Shown in pieces: positions 44,953 through 53,999 of a stretch of 64,000 nt of DNA. The first letter of the stretch is position 1. Each line of letters starts with the position of its first letter. The notes below the pieces were generated by a model. It searched no databases and was not told where the DNA came from. It saw only the letters and a program-made list of their open reading frames with translations. Origin of the DNA: Gammaproteobacteria bacterium. Its GTDB lineage: Bacteria > Pseudomonadota > Gammaproteobacteria > Steroidobacterales > Steroidobacteraceae. The DNA lies in NCBI GenBank assembly GCA_025359205.1, contig JANYHD010000027.1, positions 124,001 to 188,000 of the forward strand. The letters are read 5' to 3'. Made by a program: the position numbers and the translations under genes.

Positions 44953-45429
44953 TCAAAAGGGTATGTCGTCGTCGAACTCTTCGGCGCTGGCGCCCGCGCC
45001 TGCCGCGGCCGGCTCACCCGCCGGGGCGCGCTCGCGTGATTCGTAGCTGCCGGTGCTGCTGCCGCCACCACCACTACCGCCGCCGCCGCCACTGCGCCCG
45101 CCGAGCATCTGCATCTCGTCAGCGATGACTTCGGTCGTGTAGCGGTCGCGCCCTTCCTTGTCCTGCCACTTGCGGGTGCGGAGCGAACCCTCGATGTACA
45201 CCTGCGAGCCCTTGCGCAGGTATTCGCCGGCGATCTCGCCCAGCCGCCCGAACATGGCCACGTTATGCCACTCGGTGCGCTCCTTCTGCTCCCCGGATTG
45301 CTTGTCTTTCCAGCTCTCGCTGGTGGCGATGCGGATGTTCGCGACCGTCATGCCCGAGGGCATGGAACGGGTTTCCGGGTCGGCTCCCAGGTTGCCGATG
45401 AGAATGACTTTGTTGACTCCGCGCGCCAT
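44953..45429 (-). CDS. ssb: Single-stranded DNA-binding protein
   Basis: Ssb is 158 residues from [10 protein letters not shown], with an OB fold (about 1-110), a Gly/Ser linker ([16 protein letters not shown]) and the acidic C-terminal tip EFDDDIPF that recruits repair and replication proteins. AAGAGGG precedes the start. It diverges from uvrA and seems to lead the ssb-miaB-ybeZ-ybeY-corC-lnt run. Confidence 0.97.
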   Translation of the reverse strand: MARGVNKVILIGNLGADPETRSMPSGMTVANIRIATSESWKDKQSGEQKERTEWHNVAMFGRLGEIAGEYLRKGSQVYIEGSLRTRKWQDKEGRDRYTTEVIADEMQMLGGRSGGGGGSGGGGSSTGSYESRERAPAGEPAAAGAGASAEEFDDDIPF

Positions 45430-45472
45430 GGCCAGACCCTCTTGCGAGCTGTTAAGGAATTGCAGGGTCGCT

Positions 45473-45478
45473 ATTGTA
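45473..45478 (-). promoter_or_regulatory. -10 element of ssb
   Basis: TACAAT on the minus strand (45478 to 45473) lies about 44 bases before the ssb ATG. No good -35 is visible at the expected place (around 45496-45501), which suggests activator dependence or a weak promoter. Confidence 0.45.
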
Positions 45479-45506
45479 GTCGCCGCAGGCACCCGGGGCA
45501 GGGCCT

Positions 45507-45523
45507 GTTTCTGCCGCAGAAAC
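45507..45523. promoter_or_regulatory. Perfect dyad upstream of ssb, candidate operator
   Basis: GTTTCTGC-C-GCAGAAAC is a perfect 8+1+8 inverted repeat, standing out in GC-rich surroundings. It lies just upstream of the position expected for the ssb -35. With a one-base centre it cannot be a hairpin loop of normal size, so a dimeric DNA-binding protein is more likely. It is not a canonical LexA box. Confidence 0.4.
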
Positions 45524-45688
45524 GCCCATCCGGAGCCTTGCGGAGGCCCCCTGAAGCGCTGAAGGGCCCTGCATGCCCCCTTATGAGCCCCTTTAGTCGC
45601 TCCGGGGCCCAGCCGGGCCCTGCCCGGACAGGGGGGGCCATGGCGACCCAGAGGCGGGGGCAGCCGGGGGCCGCCCGGCCAGTCGGTG

Positions 45689-45694
45689 TAGAAT
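45689..45694 (+). promoter_or_regulatory. -10-like element of uvrA
   Basis: TAGAAT at 45689-45694 is about 45 bases before the uvrA ATG at 45740. A matching -35 is not evident. Confidence 0.35.
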
Positions 45695-45739
45695 GGCTGC
45701 CGTCCTGTGCCTGCAACGAGCGTTCCGTTTACCACCCCC

Positions 45740-48616
45740 ATGATGACCATCCGCGTGCGCGGTGCGCGCACCCACAACCTCCGCAACATCGACCTGGACC
45801 TGCCGCGCGGGAAGCTCACCGTGCTGACGGGCCTGTCGGGATCGGGTAAATCCTCCCTGGCCTTCGACACCCTCTACGCTGAGGGGCAGCGGCGCTACGT
45901 CGAATCCCTGTCGGCCTACGCCCGGCAGTTCCTGTCGATGATGGACAAGCCCGACGTCGACAGCATCGACGGCCTGTCCCCCGCCATTGCCATCGAGCAG
46001 AAGGCCGGCTCACATAACCCGCGCTCGACCGTGGGCACCGTCACCGAAATCTACGACTACCTGCGGCTCCTGTATGCGCGTGCCGGGCTGCCGCGCTGCC
46101 CCAACCACGGCATCGACCTGGCGGCGCAGAGTGTCGGCCAGATGGTGGATCAGGTGCTCGCAGGCCCGGCCGACCAAAGCGCGCTGCTACTCGCCCCGTT
46201 GGTCACCGACCGCAAGGGCGAACATGTACAACGCATCGGCGAACTCGCCGGCCAGGGCTTCGTGCGCGTGCGCATCGACGGCACGGTCTACGAACTCGAC
46301 CAGCTGCCGGCGCTGGACGCGCGCCGCAAGCACACGATCGAAGCCGTGGTGGACCGCTTCCGCGTGAAGCCCGAACTCGCCCAACGCCTGGCCGAGTCCT
46401 TCGAGACGGCGCTCAAGCTCAGCGGCGGCACCGCGCGCGTCGTTTTCGGCGACGACGCAGGGCTCGCGCCGCTGGTGTTCTCGAGCCGCCATGCCTGCCC
46501 GGAATGCGGCTTCTCGGTGCCCACGCCCGAGCCGCGCATGTTCTCGTTCAATAATCCGGCCGGCGCCTGCCCCAGCTGCGACGGCCTCGGCGTGCAGGAT
46601 TTCTTCGACCCGCAGCGCGTCATTTCGCACCCGCAGCTCTCGCTGGCGGCCGGCGCGGTGCGCGGCTGGGACCGGCACAACAAGCACTACTTTCAGCTGC
46701 TGCAGGGCCTGGCGCGCCACTACGGCTTCGATGTCGACACGCCCTGGAGTGAACTGCCCGAGGCGGCGCGCGCGCGGCTCCTGTACGGGAGCGAGGGCAT
46801 CGAGATCGAGTTCCGTTACCACGACTCGCGCGGCAGCGCGCAGCGCCGGCGCCACGCCTTCGAGGGCATCATGCCCAACCTCGAACGCCGCTGGCGCGAG
46901 AGCGACGCTGGCGCGGTGCGCGAGGAACTCGGCCGCTATCGCGGCAAGCGCGCCTGCCCCGACTGCGGCGGCTCGCGCCTGAACGCCGCGGCCCGCGCGG
47001 TGCTCATCGAAGGCCGCAACATCGCCGAGCTCACGCGCCTCACGGTCGGCCAGGCGCTGGCGCACTTCGGCGCGCTGCAGCTCGCCGGCTGGCGCGCCAC
47101 GGTGGCCGAGCGGATCGTGCGCGAGGTGCGCGAGCGGCTGCGCTTCCTCGCCGACGTCGGCCTCGACTACATTGGGCTCGATCGGGCCGCCGACACGCTC
47201 TCGGGCGGCGAGACGCAGCGCATTCGCCTCGCGAGTCAGGTGGGCTCGGGCCTCACCGGCGTAATGTACATCCTCGACGAGCCCTCGATCGGACTGCACC
47301 AGCGCGACCATGAGCGCCTTTTGGCTACCCTGTATCGACTGCGTGACCTTGGGAATACCGTCATCGTAGTAGAGCACGACGAGGACGCGATCCGCAGTGC
47401 CGATCATGTCGTCGACCTAGGACCCGGCGCCGGCATTCACGGTGGCCAGGTGGTCGCGCAGGGCACGCCCGAGCAGATCGCCGCCAACCCGGCCTCGCTC
47501 ACCGGCCGCTACCTCGCCGGGCTCGAGTCGATCGCCGTGCCCGCGACACGCCGCAAACGCACCGCTGCGCGCATCGGCATAGAGGGCGCGAGCGGCAACA
47601 ACCTGCGCAACCTTGACCTCAGCGTCCCGGCGGGGTTGTTCACCTGCGTCACCGGCGTGTCCGGCTCGGGCAAATCCACGCTCATCAATGACACGCTGTT
47701 CCGTCACGCCGCCGCGCGCTACAACGAGGCCGGCATCGAGGGCGCCGCGCCCTGCCGGGCCATCACCGGCCTCGAGCGCTTCGAGCGCGTGATCGACATC
47801 GACCAGAACCCGATCGGGCGCACGCCACGCTCCAATGCGGCCACCTACACGGGCCTGTTCACGGTGATCCGCGAGCTGTTCGCGCAGGTGCCGGAGGCGC
47901 GGGCGCGCGGCTACGATGCCGGGCGCTTCAGTTTCAACGTGCGTGGCGGCCGCTGCGAAGCCTGCCAGGGCGACGGCATGCTACGCGTGGAGATGCACTT
48001 CCTGCCCGACGTCTACGTGCCCTGCGATGTCTGCCGCGGCCGCCGCTACAACCGCGAGACACTCGAGATCCTGTACCGTGGACGCAATATCCACGACGTG
48101 CTGGAGCTCACCGTGGAAGACGCCGCGGCGCTGTTTGCCAACGTGCCGGCGGCCGCGAACCGCCTGCGCACGCTACTGGACGTCGGCCTGCAGTACGTGC
48201 GCCTCGGCCAGAGCGCCACTACGCTCTCGGGCGGCGAGGCGCAACGCATCAAGCTGGCGCGCGAGCTGGCCAAGCGCGGCGTGGGGCGCACGCTCTACAT
48301 CCTCGACGAGCCGACCACGGGGCTCCACTTCCATGACGTCGCCCAGCTGCTGGGCGTGTTGCAACAGCTGGTCGATGCCGGCAATACGATGGTCGTGATC
48401 GAGCACAACCTCGATGTCATCAAGACGGCCGACTGGGTCATCGACCTGGGTCCCGGCGGCGGCGAACATGGCGGCCGGATCGTTGCCGAAGGCACGCCTG
48501 AGGCCGTGGCCGCCAACCGCGCTTCGCTGACCGGGCGATACCTGGCGCCACTCCTGCAGCGCGGCGCGGCGCAGCCGCCCCAGGCAGCGGCGGCGCGCCA
48601 GGCAGCGGCGGAGTAA
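45740..48616 (+). CDS. uvrA: Excinuclease ABC subunit A
   Basis: UvrA finds DNA damage for nucleotide excision repair. The 958-residue product has two ABC ATPase modules ([14 protein letters not shown] and [14 protein letters not shown]; signature sequences [14 protein letters not shown] and [15 protein letters not shown]) and a C-terminal zinc module ([26 protein letters not shown]). A second zinc-type module CPECGFSV lies in the insertion. ATG 45740 or 45743 gives [10 protein letters not shown]; a GTG at 45707 would add 11 residues and has no better ribosome site. Confidence 0.97.
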   Translation: MMTIRVRGARTHNLRNIDLDLPRGKLTVLTGLSGSGKSSLAFDTLYAEGQRRYVESLSAYARQFLSMMDKPDVDSIDGLSPAIAIEQKAGSHNPRSTVGTVTEIYDYLRLLYARAGLPRCPNHGIDLAAQSVGQMVDQVLAGPADQSALLLAPLVTDRKGEHVQRIGELAGQGFVRVRIDGTVYELDQLPALDARRKHTIEAVVDRFRVKPELAQRLAESFETALKLSGGTARVVFGDDAGLAPLVFSSRHACPECGFSVPTPEPRMFSFNNPAGACPSCDGLGVQDFFDPQRVISHPQLSLAAGAVRGWDRHNKHYFQLLQGLARHYGFDVDTPWSELPEAARARLLYGSEGIEIEFRYHDSRGSAQRRRHAFEGIMPNLERRWRESDAGAVREELGRYRGKRACPDCGGSRLNAAARAVLIEGRNIAELTRLTVGQALAHFGALQLAGWRATVAERIVREVRERLRFLADVGLDYIGLDRAADTLSGGETQRIRLASQVGSGLTGVMYILDEPSIGLHQRDHERLLATLYRLRDLGNTVIVVEHDEDAIRSADHVVDLGPGAGIHGGQVVAQGTPEQIAANPASLTGRYLAGLESIAVPATRRKRTAARIGIEGASGNNLRNLDLSVPAGLFTCVTGVSGSGKSTLINDTLFRHAAARYNEAGIEGAAPCRAITGLERFERVIDIDQNPIGRTPRSNAATYTGLFTVIRELFAQVPEARARGYDAGRFSFNVRGGRCEACQGDGMLRVEMHFLPDVYVPCDVCRGRRYNRETLEILYRGRNIHDVLELTVEDAAALFANVPAAANRLRTLLDVGLQYVRLGQSATTLSGGEAQRIKLARELAKRGVGRTLYILDEPTTGLHFHDVAQLLGVLQQLVDAGNTMVVIEHNLDVIKTADWVIDLGPGGGEHGGRIVAEGTPEAVAANRASLTGRYLAPLLQRGAAQPPQAAAARQAAAE

Positions 48617-48647
48617 ACTCGCCTCTCACGGCAGGCTCGGAGGCTCC

Positions 48648-49289
48648 ATGGCATCCAAGGTGGAAACGGTGCGCGGCGCGCAGGCCACGATCCGCTTCGA
48701 GGCTAGCAAATGCATCCACTCGCGCCACTGCGTGCTCGACCGGCCCGACGTGTTCGTGCCCAATGTGGAGGGCGAATGGATCCACCCGGAGCGTGCCAGC
48801 GCGGCGGAAATCGCCGCGCTGGCCGCGAATTGTCCGTCTGGCGCCATCACCTGCATGCGCCACGACGGTGTGCCCGACGAGTCACCGCCACTGGTGAACA
48901 CGGCGCGCGTGCGCGAGAACGGGCCGCTCGCGATCCATGCGGATGTAGCGCTGCCTGGCGGCGAACGACAGCTGCGCGCCACGCTGTGCCGCTGCGGCGC
49001 GTCGGCGCACAAGCCCTATTGCGACGGCAGCCACGTGGCTGCCGGCTTCAGCGCGAGCGGCGAGCCGATAACAATGGATTCAAAGCCGCTGGCGACGCGC
49101 AACGGCACGCTCACGGTGAGTCCGCAGGCAGACGGACCTCTCAAGCTCAGCGGTGCGCTCGAACTGGTCAGCGGCACCGGCCGCATCATCAACCGCAGCA
49201 GCGAAACCTTCCTGTGCCGCTGTGGAGCGTCAGTGAACAAGCCGTACTGCGACGGCAGCCACAAGCGCATCGGCTTCAAATCAGCTTGA
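48648..49289 (+). CDS. Iron-sulfur protein: Fer4_19-like domain plus two CDGSH domains
   Basis: The 213-residue protein combines a divergent monocluster ferredoxin domain (C22, C28, C62, C69; CIHSRHC and NCPSGAITC) with two CDGSH 2Fe-2S modules: C114, C116, C125, H129 and C190, C192, C201, H205 (both CRCG...KPYCDGSH). CDGSH proteins carry redox-active, pH-labile 2Fe-2S clusters. GGAGG lies close to the start. Similar proteins exist in bacteria but their function is unknown. It is co-directional with uvrA and converges with the GNAT gene by nine bases. Confidence 0.88.
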   Translation: MASKVETVRGAQATIRFEASKCIHSRHCVLDRPDVFVPNVEGEWIHPERASAAEIAALAANCPSGAITCMRHDGVPDESPPLVNTARVRENGPLAIHADVALPGGERQLRATLCRCGASAHKPYCDGSHVAAGFSASGEPITMDSKPLATRNGTLTVSPQADGPLKLSGALELVSGTGRIINRSSETFLCRCGASVNKPYCDGSHKRIGFKSA

Positions 49290-49811
49290 CGGCCCTAGCC
49301 GCGCGCGCCGCGCGCCGGATTCGAAATACTGGTGCAGTTCGCCGCTCTCCTGGCGCTCCTGGTAGCGCCCGGCCGTGTAGGCGCTGACCACCCGGCGCCA
49401 GAAAGCCACGGCCTGCGGATTGCGCAGGTATTCCATGATGTGCCAGCGGCCGGAAAAGCGATCGAAGATCAGGCGCACGGCTTCCTGGCCCACGCCGCGA
49501 CGCCGCCACGGACGGGCGATGAAGAACTCGGCCATGGAAAAATCCGCCGCACCGCGGCCAGCCGCACTCGCGCCGGTGCGCACCATCGCGAAGCCCACGG
49601 GTTTGTCTTCCTTTAGCAAAGTCAGCACGTGGGCGCTGGAATCGGCGAACCAGCTGGCGAGCTGGTCGGGCTCGCGGTGCCCGATTTCGGGCAAGGCCGG
49701 AAACATGCCGGTGCCGAGCGGGGCAAGATCGTTCAGGTAGTCGCGGTAGACGGACTCGATCCAGGCCCGGTCAGTGCGCGACTGGCGCGTGTCACGAACA
49801 CTGATCGTCAT
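49281..49811 (-). CDS. GNAT family N-acetyltransferase
   Basis: The 176-residue single GNAT domain has the acetyl-CoA motif RRRGVGQEAVRLIFD with FFIARPWRRRGVG preceding it, and NPQAVAFWRRV at the C-terminal beta-alpha element. The substrate is unknown. The ATG directly follows a seven-pair hairpin that contains its AGGA ribosome site, and a terminator lies just further upstream. The 3' end overlaps the CDGSH gene. Confidence 0.85.
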   Translation of the reverse strand: MTISVRDTRQSRTDRAWIESVYRDYLNDLAPLGTGMFPALPEIGHREPDQLASWFADSSAHVLTLLKEDKPVGFAMVRTGASAAGRGAADFSMAEFFIARPWRRRGVGQEAVRLIFDRFSGRWHIMEYLRNPQAVAFWRRVVSAYTAGRYQERQESGELHQYFESGARRARLGPSS

Positions 49812-49828
49812 GCCAGGAAAATCCTGGC
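49812..49828 (-). promoter_or_regulatory. Hairpin abutting the GNAT start codon
   Basis: On the minus strand GCCAGGA-TTT-TCCTGGC forms a perfect seven-pair stem ending exactly before the ATG. The only ribosome-site-like AGGA is in the 5' arm, so folding would hide it. Confidence 0.45.
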
Positions 49829-49839
49829 GCCGAAAACAC

Positions 49840-49880
49840 GAAAGCCCGTGCAGACCGGGTCACGGCCTGCGCGGGCTTTC
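49840..49880 (-). terminator. Intrinsic terminator of the Ala/Pro lipoprotein gene
   Basis: GAAAGCCCG(C/T)GCAG at 49880-49867 pairs with 49853-49840 over 14 positions (one G-U), with a 13-base loop. On the minus strand it is followed by GTGTTTTC. It lies 18 bases after the lipoprotein stop. Confidence 0.75.
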
Positions 49881-49898
49881 ATGCCAGAACCGATTGGA

Positions 49899-50117
49899 TC
49901 AGTTCTTCGCCGGAGCCGGGGCAGCAGCCGGAGCGGCAGCCGGGGCAGCAGCATCAGCGGCCGGAGCGGCAGCCGGGGCAGCGGCATCAGCAGCCGGAGC
50001 GGCAGGAGCAGCCGCATCGGCAGCCGGAGCGGCGGCCGGGGCAGCGGGTTCCTGGCTGCTGCAAGCAACCAGCGCGAACGCTGCGACAGCAGCGCCAAGA
50101 GCGAGCTTAATATTCAT
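49899..50117 (-). CDS. Small Ala/Pro-repeat lipoprotein
   Basis: The 72-residue precursor begins MNIKLALGAAVAAFALVACSSQ, a signal peptide with lipobox VAC (C19). The rest is made of Ala/Pro blocks (AAPAADA, AAPAAAPAADA) ending PAPAKN. Such tails behave as stiff spacers in the periplasm. At the DNA level this is a tandem GC repeat of imperfect units of about 40 to 45 bases, prone to length change. It has its own promoter and terminator. Function unknown. Confidence 0.75.
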   Translation of the reverse strand: MNIKLALGAAVAAFALVACSSQEPAAPAAAPAADAAAPAAPAADAAAPAAAPAADAAAPAAAPAAAPAPAKN

Positions 50118-50194
50118 CGATGAATCCCCAGATAATCAGAAGTTAAAGCAACGATCAAACTAGTTTGAATCGCGACATCCCATCGCGGTCGTCG

Positions 50195-50222
50195 ATTCTA
50201 TAGAAGCCACGGCGCAATTCAA
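50195..50222 (-). promoter_or_regulatory. Promoter of the Ala/Pro lipoprotein gene
   Basis: On the minus strand TTGAAT (50222-50217) and TAGAAT (50200-50195) are 16 bases apart. The predicted start is near 50188, leaving a leader of about 70 bases with GGGGATTC before the ATG. Confidence 0.5.
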
Positions 50223-50271
50223 TCGGTGTCAGGCAAATAAAGCCTCAAAAAGCCGCGCCGGAGCCCACTTT

Positions 50272-50664
50272 TCAGCGCTTTGCCAGCAGATTGCGGATCT
50301 CTTCCAGCAGCACTTCCTGGCGCGGCGGGCCCGCCGGAGCCGCTGCGGCCGGGGGTTTCTTGAGCCGGTTCAGGCCTCGGATGGCCATGAACAGCACGAA
50401 AGCGATGATCACGAAGTCGAAAACGCTCTGCATGAAGGCACCGTACTTCAGCATGACTTCCTTGCCATTTGCGCCGGTTCCGAGGGACGTGGCCATTTCG
50501 GAGAAGTTGATGCCGCCGATCAACTTGCCCAGCGGCGGCATGATCACGTTTTCGACCAGCGACGAGATGATTTTGCCGAAGGCGGCACCAACGATGACGC
50601 CGACCGCCATGTCGACGACGTTGCCCTTCATGGCAAATTCCTTGAAATCTGCTCCCAGGCCCAT
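50272..50664 (-). CDS. mscL: Large-conductance mechanosensitive channel
   Basis: MscL opens under hypo-osmotic stress. The 130-residue protein has the N-terminal amphipathic helix and first membrane helix ([46 protein letters not shown]), the second helix ([20 protein letters not shown]) and an Ala/Pro linker before the C-terminal helix ([10 protein letters not shown]). AGGAG precedes the start. It follows rplQ by 33 bases on the same strand with no evident terminator between. Confidence 0.96.
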   Translation of the reverse strand: MGLGADFKEFAMKGNVVDMAVGVIVGAAFGKIISSLVENVIMPPLGKLIGGINFSEMATSLGTGANGKEVMLKYGAFMQSVFDFVIIAFVLFMAIRGLNRLKKPPAAAAPAGPPRQEVLLEEIRNLLAKR

Positions 50665-50697
50665 GGTGTGCTCCTTTTTTCTCAGGGTTGATCGAAA

Positions 50698-51315
50698 CTA
50701 CTTGGCGCCCTTCTTCTTGGCGGGCTTTCCAGTGGTCTTCGCGGCGGTGCTCTTCTTGGCCCCACGCGCTGATTTGTCGCTTGCCGCAGACGCTTCCGCC
50801 TTGGCGGCCTTTTCCGCCTTGGCAGCCTTGGCGGCCTTGGCTGGCTGCTCCTTGCCCCTGTCCTTGCCTTCCTTCGTGTCCTTGGCCGGCTTCGGGGCCC
50901 GCTTGGGCTTGGCCGCACCCTCGGCAGCGTCGGCGGCCGGAGCGACCGCCACCGGCGCTGGGCGGTCGACCAGCTGCATCAGCGCCATTGGCGCCGAGTC
51001 GCCGGCGCGAGGCTCCATACGCAGGATGCGGGTGTAGCCACCGGGACGCGTGCGGAAGCGCGGACCGAGGTCGGCGAACAGCTTGCTCACCACGTCGGTA
51101 TCGCGCAGGCGCGCATACGCCAGCCGGCGGTTGGCCTCTGAATCGCTCTTGCCAAGCGTAATCAGCGGCTCGACCACCCGGCGCAGCTCCTTGGCCTTGG
51201 GCAGCGTCGTGCGGATGGTCTCGTGCCGCAGGAGCGAGGCCGACATGTTCCGCAGCATCGCATGCCGATGCGGGCTGTTGCGCGAGAGCTGGCGGCCGGT
51301 AAGTTTATGACGCAT
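50698..51315 (-). CDS. rplQ: 50S ribosomal protein bL17 with histone-like Lys/Ala tail
   Basis: Residues 1 to about 117 are a normal L17 ([41 protein letters not shown]). Residues about 118-205 are an extra tail, first Ala/Pro with acidic residues ([14 protein letters not shown]) and then a Lys/Ala-rich part ([26 protein letters not shown]). E. coli L17 has 127 residues. The tail looks like histone H1-type nucleic-acid-binding sequence and should be disordered. Last gene of the alpha operon. Confidence 0.95.
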   Translation of the reverse strand: MRHKLTGRQLSRNSPHRHAMLRNMSASLLRHETIRTTLPKAKELRRVVEPLITLGKSDSEANRRLAYARLRDTDVVSKLFADLGPRFRTRPGGYTRILRMEPRAGDSAPMALMQLVDRPAPVAVAPAADAAEGAAKPKRAPKPAKDTKEGKDRGKEQPAKAAKAAKAEKAAKAEASAASDKSARGAKKSTAAKTTGKPAKKKGAK

Positions 51316-51335
51316 GAAATTCTCTCAGACGACTT

Positions 51336-52340
51336 TCAGATCAGGCCGCTTTCTTCGTCGCGGCGCAGGCCCGCAGGCGGCCAGCCATCGAGCCGCATGC
51401 CGAGCATCAGGCCGTGGCTCTGCAGCACTTCCTTGATCTCGGTGAGCGACTTTTTGCCCAGGTTCGGCGTACGCAGCAGCTCGACTTCCGTGCGCTGCAC
51501 CAGGTCGCCGATGTAATGGATGTTCTCGGCCTTGAGGCAGTTGGCGCTGCGCACTGTGAGCTCGAGCTCATCGACCGGACGCAGCAGGATCGGATCGAAC
51601 TGCATCTCGGTGATCTTGGCGACCGCTTCGTCCTCGCCCTGCAGGTCGACGAATACCGACAGCTGGTCCTTGAGGATGCCGCCGGCGCGGCGGATGGCCT
51701 CTTCCGGCTCGATCGTGCCGTTGGTCTCGATGTCGATGATCAGCTTGTCGAGATCGGTGCGCTGTTCGACGCGCGCCGCTTCCACCGAGTAGGTGACGCG
51801 GCGGACCGGCGAGAATGAGGCGTCGAGCAACAGGCGGCCGATCGGCCGGGTCTGCTCCTCGAAGGCCACGCGCTGCACCGCCGGGCGGTAGCCGCGGCCA
51901 CGCTCGATCTTCATCTGCATGTTCAGCTCGCCCGCCTTGGTGAGGTTGGCGATCACCAGTTCCGGGTTCACGACTTCGACGTCGTGGTCGGTCTGAATGT
52001 CGCCCGCGGTCACCGGGCCCGGGCCCTTCTTGTGCAGGCGCAGCTCAGCCGAGCTGCGTGCATGCATGCGCAGCGCGACCAGCTTGAGGTTGAGCAGCAC
52101 GTCGACGACGTCTTCCTGCACGCCCTCGATGCTGGTGTACTCGTGCAGCACGCCGTCGATCTCCACTTCGGTGATCGCCGCGCCGGGCATGGACGAAAGC
52201 AGCACGCGCCGCAGCGCATTGCCGAGCGTGTGACCGAAGCCGCGCTCGAACGGTTCGATGACCACCCGCGCCTGGCGCGGAGCAACGGGCTGCACCTTGA
52301 CCACGCGGGGCTTGAGGAACTCGCTGACTGACGATTGCAT
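51336..52340 (-). CDS. rpoA: RNA polymerase alpha subunit
   Basis: This is the 334-residue alpha subunit. The N-terminal dimerisation domain ([22 protein letters not shown]) and the C-terminal domain that contacts UP elements and activators ([40 protein letters not shown]) are both intact. It lies between rpsD and rplQ, with a 16-base gap after rpsD. Confidence 0.98.
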   Translation of the reverse strand: MQSSVSEFLKPRVVKVQPVAPRQARVVIEPFERGFGHTLGNALRRVLLSSMPGAAITEVEIDGVLHEYTSIEGVQEDVVDVLLNLKLVALRMHARSSAELRLHKKGPGPVTAGDIQTDHDVEVVNPELVIANLTKAGELNMQMKIERGRGYRPAVQRVAFEEQTRPIGRLLLDASFSPVRRVTYSVEAARVEQRTDLDKLIIDIETNGTIEPEEAIRRAGGILKDQLSVFVDLQGEDEAVAKITEMQFDPILLRPVDELELTVRSANCLKAENIHYIGDLVQRTEVELLRTPNLGKKSLTEIKEVLQSHGLMLGMRLDGWPPAGLRRDEESGLI

Positions 52341-52356
52341 AGCTGCCTACCTACCC

Positions 52357-52980
52357 TTACTTCGAATACAACTCGACCACCAGATTCTCGTTGACGTCGG
52401 GGAGCACGTCTTCGCGAGCCGGTACGGTCTTGAATACGCCGCGCATTTCCTTGTCGTTCACCTCGACCCATTCCGGCAAGCCGGCCTGGGTCGCCGAGGC
52501 CAGCGCGCCCTGGATGCGCAGCTGCTTGCGTGCTCGCTCGCGCACCTGAACCACGTCGCCGGGCTTGCACTGGTACGACGCGATCGAGACGATCCCGCCG
52601 TTGACCTCGATGGCCTTGTGGCTCACCAGCTGGCGCGCTTCCGAGCGCGTGGCGGCGAAGCCCATGCGGTAAACGACGTTGTCGAGGCGCGATTCCAGGA
52701 GCTTCAGCAGCTGCTCGCCGGTGGCGCCAGTGCGGCGCGCCGCCTGCTGGTAATAGCCGCGGAACTGCCGCTCGAGCACGCCGTACATGCGGCGCAACTT
52801 CTGCTTCTCGCGCAGCTGCGTGCCGTAATCGGAGAGCCGCTGCCGGCGCTCGCTCTTGATGCCGCCGGGCGGCACCTGGAACTTGCACTTGCTCTCGAGC
52901 GGCTTGGCGCCACTCTTGAGGAACAGGTCGGTGCCCTCGCGGCGGGCGAGCTTACAGGTCGGACCGAGATATCGCGCCAT
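52357..52980 (-). CDS. rpsD: 30S ribosomal protein uS4
   Basis: S4 is a primary 16S binder and in E. coli the translational repressor of the alpha operon. The 207-residue protein starts [21 protein letters not shown] and has the S4 RNA-binding domain ([31 protein letters not shown]). It is one or two residues longer than in E. coli. Confidence 0.98.
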   Translation of the reverse strand: MARYLGPTCKLARREGTDLFLKSGAKPLESKCKFQVPPGGIKSERRQRLSDYGTQLREKQKLRRMYGVLERQFRGYYQQAARRTGATGEQLLKLLESRLDNVVYRMGFAATRSEARQLVSHKAIEVNGGIVSIASYQCKPGDVVQVRERARKQLRIQGALASATQAGLPEWVEVNDKEMRGVFKTVPAREDVLPDVNENLVVELYSK

Positions 52981-53004
52981 ATATGTGTTTCCCTTGTGCG
53001 CGCC

Positions 53005-53466
53005 TTAAACGCGCCGCTTCTTCGGCGGACGGCAGCCGTTGTGCGGAATCGGCGTCACGTCCTCGATACTGGTGATCTTCAGGCCGCAGCCGTTCAGGGC
53101 ACGCACCGCGGACTCGCGCCCGGGGCCAGGGCCCCCGACGCGCACTTCGACATTCTTGACGCCGTGTTCCTGCGCGGCGACGCCGGCCTTCTCGGCGGCC
53201 ACCTGCGCCGCGAACGGCGTGCTCTTGCGCGAACCGCGGAAGCCGCAGCCGCCCGAGGTCGCCCACGACAGGGTGTTGCCCTGGCGGTCGGTGATCGTGA
53301 TGATCGTGTTGTTGAACGACGCATGCACGTGCGCGATCGCATCCAGCACGTTCTTGCGCGCCTTCTTGGGTTTCTTGGCGGCAGCCGCTGCTGCTGCGGC
53401 CGCGCCGCCCGCGCCGGCCGCGCCGGCCGCGGCGCCACTGGGTTGCTGTGTCTTCTGATCAGCCAT
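53005..53466 (-). CDS. rpsK: 30S ribosomal protein uS11 with Ala/Gly-rich N-terminal extension
   Basis: The S11 core from about residue 33 is normal ([60 protein letters not shown]). The first about 32 residues are low complexity ([20 protein letters not shown], then nine alanines and KKPKKARK). Total 153 against 129 in E. coli. No internal ATG would give a standard start, so the extension is probably translated. Confidence 0.95.
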   Translation of the reverse strand: MADQKTQQPSGAAAGAAGAGGAAAAAAAAAKKPKKARKNVLDAIAHVHASFNNTIITITDRQGNTLSWATSGGCGFRGSRKSTPFAAQVAAEKAGVAAQEHGVKNVEVRVGGPGPGRESAVRALNGCGLKITSIEDVTPIPHNGCRPPKKRRV

Positions 53467-53494
53467 GTGTGTTCTTGCCTGCTATGGGTCTTGC

Positions 53495-53875
53495 TTAAAC
53501 TTTTCCGGGCGGAGCATTCAGCTTCACTGCCTGCTTGCGCGGCCCCTTGCGGGTGCGCGCGTTGGTGCGCGTGCGCTGGCCGCGGACCGGCAGGCCCTTG
53601 CGATGGCGCATGCCACGCCAAGTGCCCAGGTCCATCAGCCGCTTGATGTTCATCGACACTTCGCGGCGCAGGTCGCCCTCCAGCGGGTAGCGCGACAGCT
53701 GCGCACGCAGCGCGGTCACTTCCGCCTCGGTCAGGTCCTTGACCTTGGTGGTCGGGTCGACGCCCGCGGCGGCGCAGGAATCGAGCGCGCGCGTGCGCCC
53801 GATGCCAAAAATGTGGGTCAGGCCAATGCCGATGTGTTTGTTCATCGGAATGTTGATGCCGGCTATGCGTGCCAT
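53495..53875 (-). CDS. rpsM: 30S ribosomal protein uS13
   Basis: The 126-residue S13 starts [26 protein letters not shown] and has the conserved basic C-terminus ([26 protein letters not shown]) near the A-site finger and P-site tRNA. It is the first gene of the alpha operon group, ten bases after rpmJ. Confidence 0.98.
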   Translation of the reverse strand: MARIAGINIPMNKHIGIGLTHIFGIGRTRALDSCAAAGVDPTTKVKDLTEAEVTALRAQLSRYPLEGDLRREVSMNIKRLMDLGTWRGMRHRKGLPVRGQRTRTNARTRKGPRKQAVKLNAPPGKV

Positions 53876-53885
53876 GCTGCTACCT

Positions 53886-53999
53886 CTATCCTTGCCGCTG
53901 CTTGTGGCGCGCGTCGACGCAGATCACGTAGACCACGCCGCGACGGCGCACGATCTTGCAGTTCTTGCAGATCTTCTTCACTGACGGACGTACTTTCAT
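53886..53999 (-). CDS. rpmJ: 50S ribosomal protein bL36 (zinc-binding form)
   Basis: This short frame encodes 37 residues starting [15 protein letters not shown] and ending HKQRQG. The zinc ligands C11, C14, C27 and H32 are present, so it is the C+ (zinc ribbon) form. Its ATG overlaps the secY stop as ATGA, and rpsM follows ten bases later, which is the normal secY-rpmJ-rpsM order. Confidence 0.95.
   Translation of the reverse strand: MKVRPSVKKICKNCKIVRRRGVVYVICVDARHKQRQG

Larger units (their letters stand above)
45430..45739. other. Intergenic region between divergent ssb and uvrA (310 bases)
   Basis: No coding frame here is convincing. It holds a -10 for ssb (minus strand, near 45475), a perfect dyad at 45507-45523, GC-rich stretches with multiple GGGCCC-like repeats (45541-45640, including a near palindrome CCTGCCCGGACAGG at 45619-45632), and a -10-like TAGAAT for uvrA at 45689. 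No E. coli-type LexA box (CTGT-N8-ACAG) is present. Confidence 0.7.

Noticed and set aside
45430-45739. E. coli-type LexA box between ssb and uvrA
   Set aside because: No CTGT-N8-ACAG is present; CCTGCCCGGACAGG at 45619-45632 has the wrong spacing.
49899-50040. Repeat block as a possible CRISPR array
   Set aside because: Repeats are imperfect, without spacers of uniform length, in frame, and encode a lipoprotein tail.
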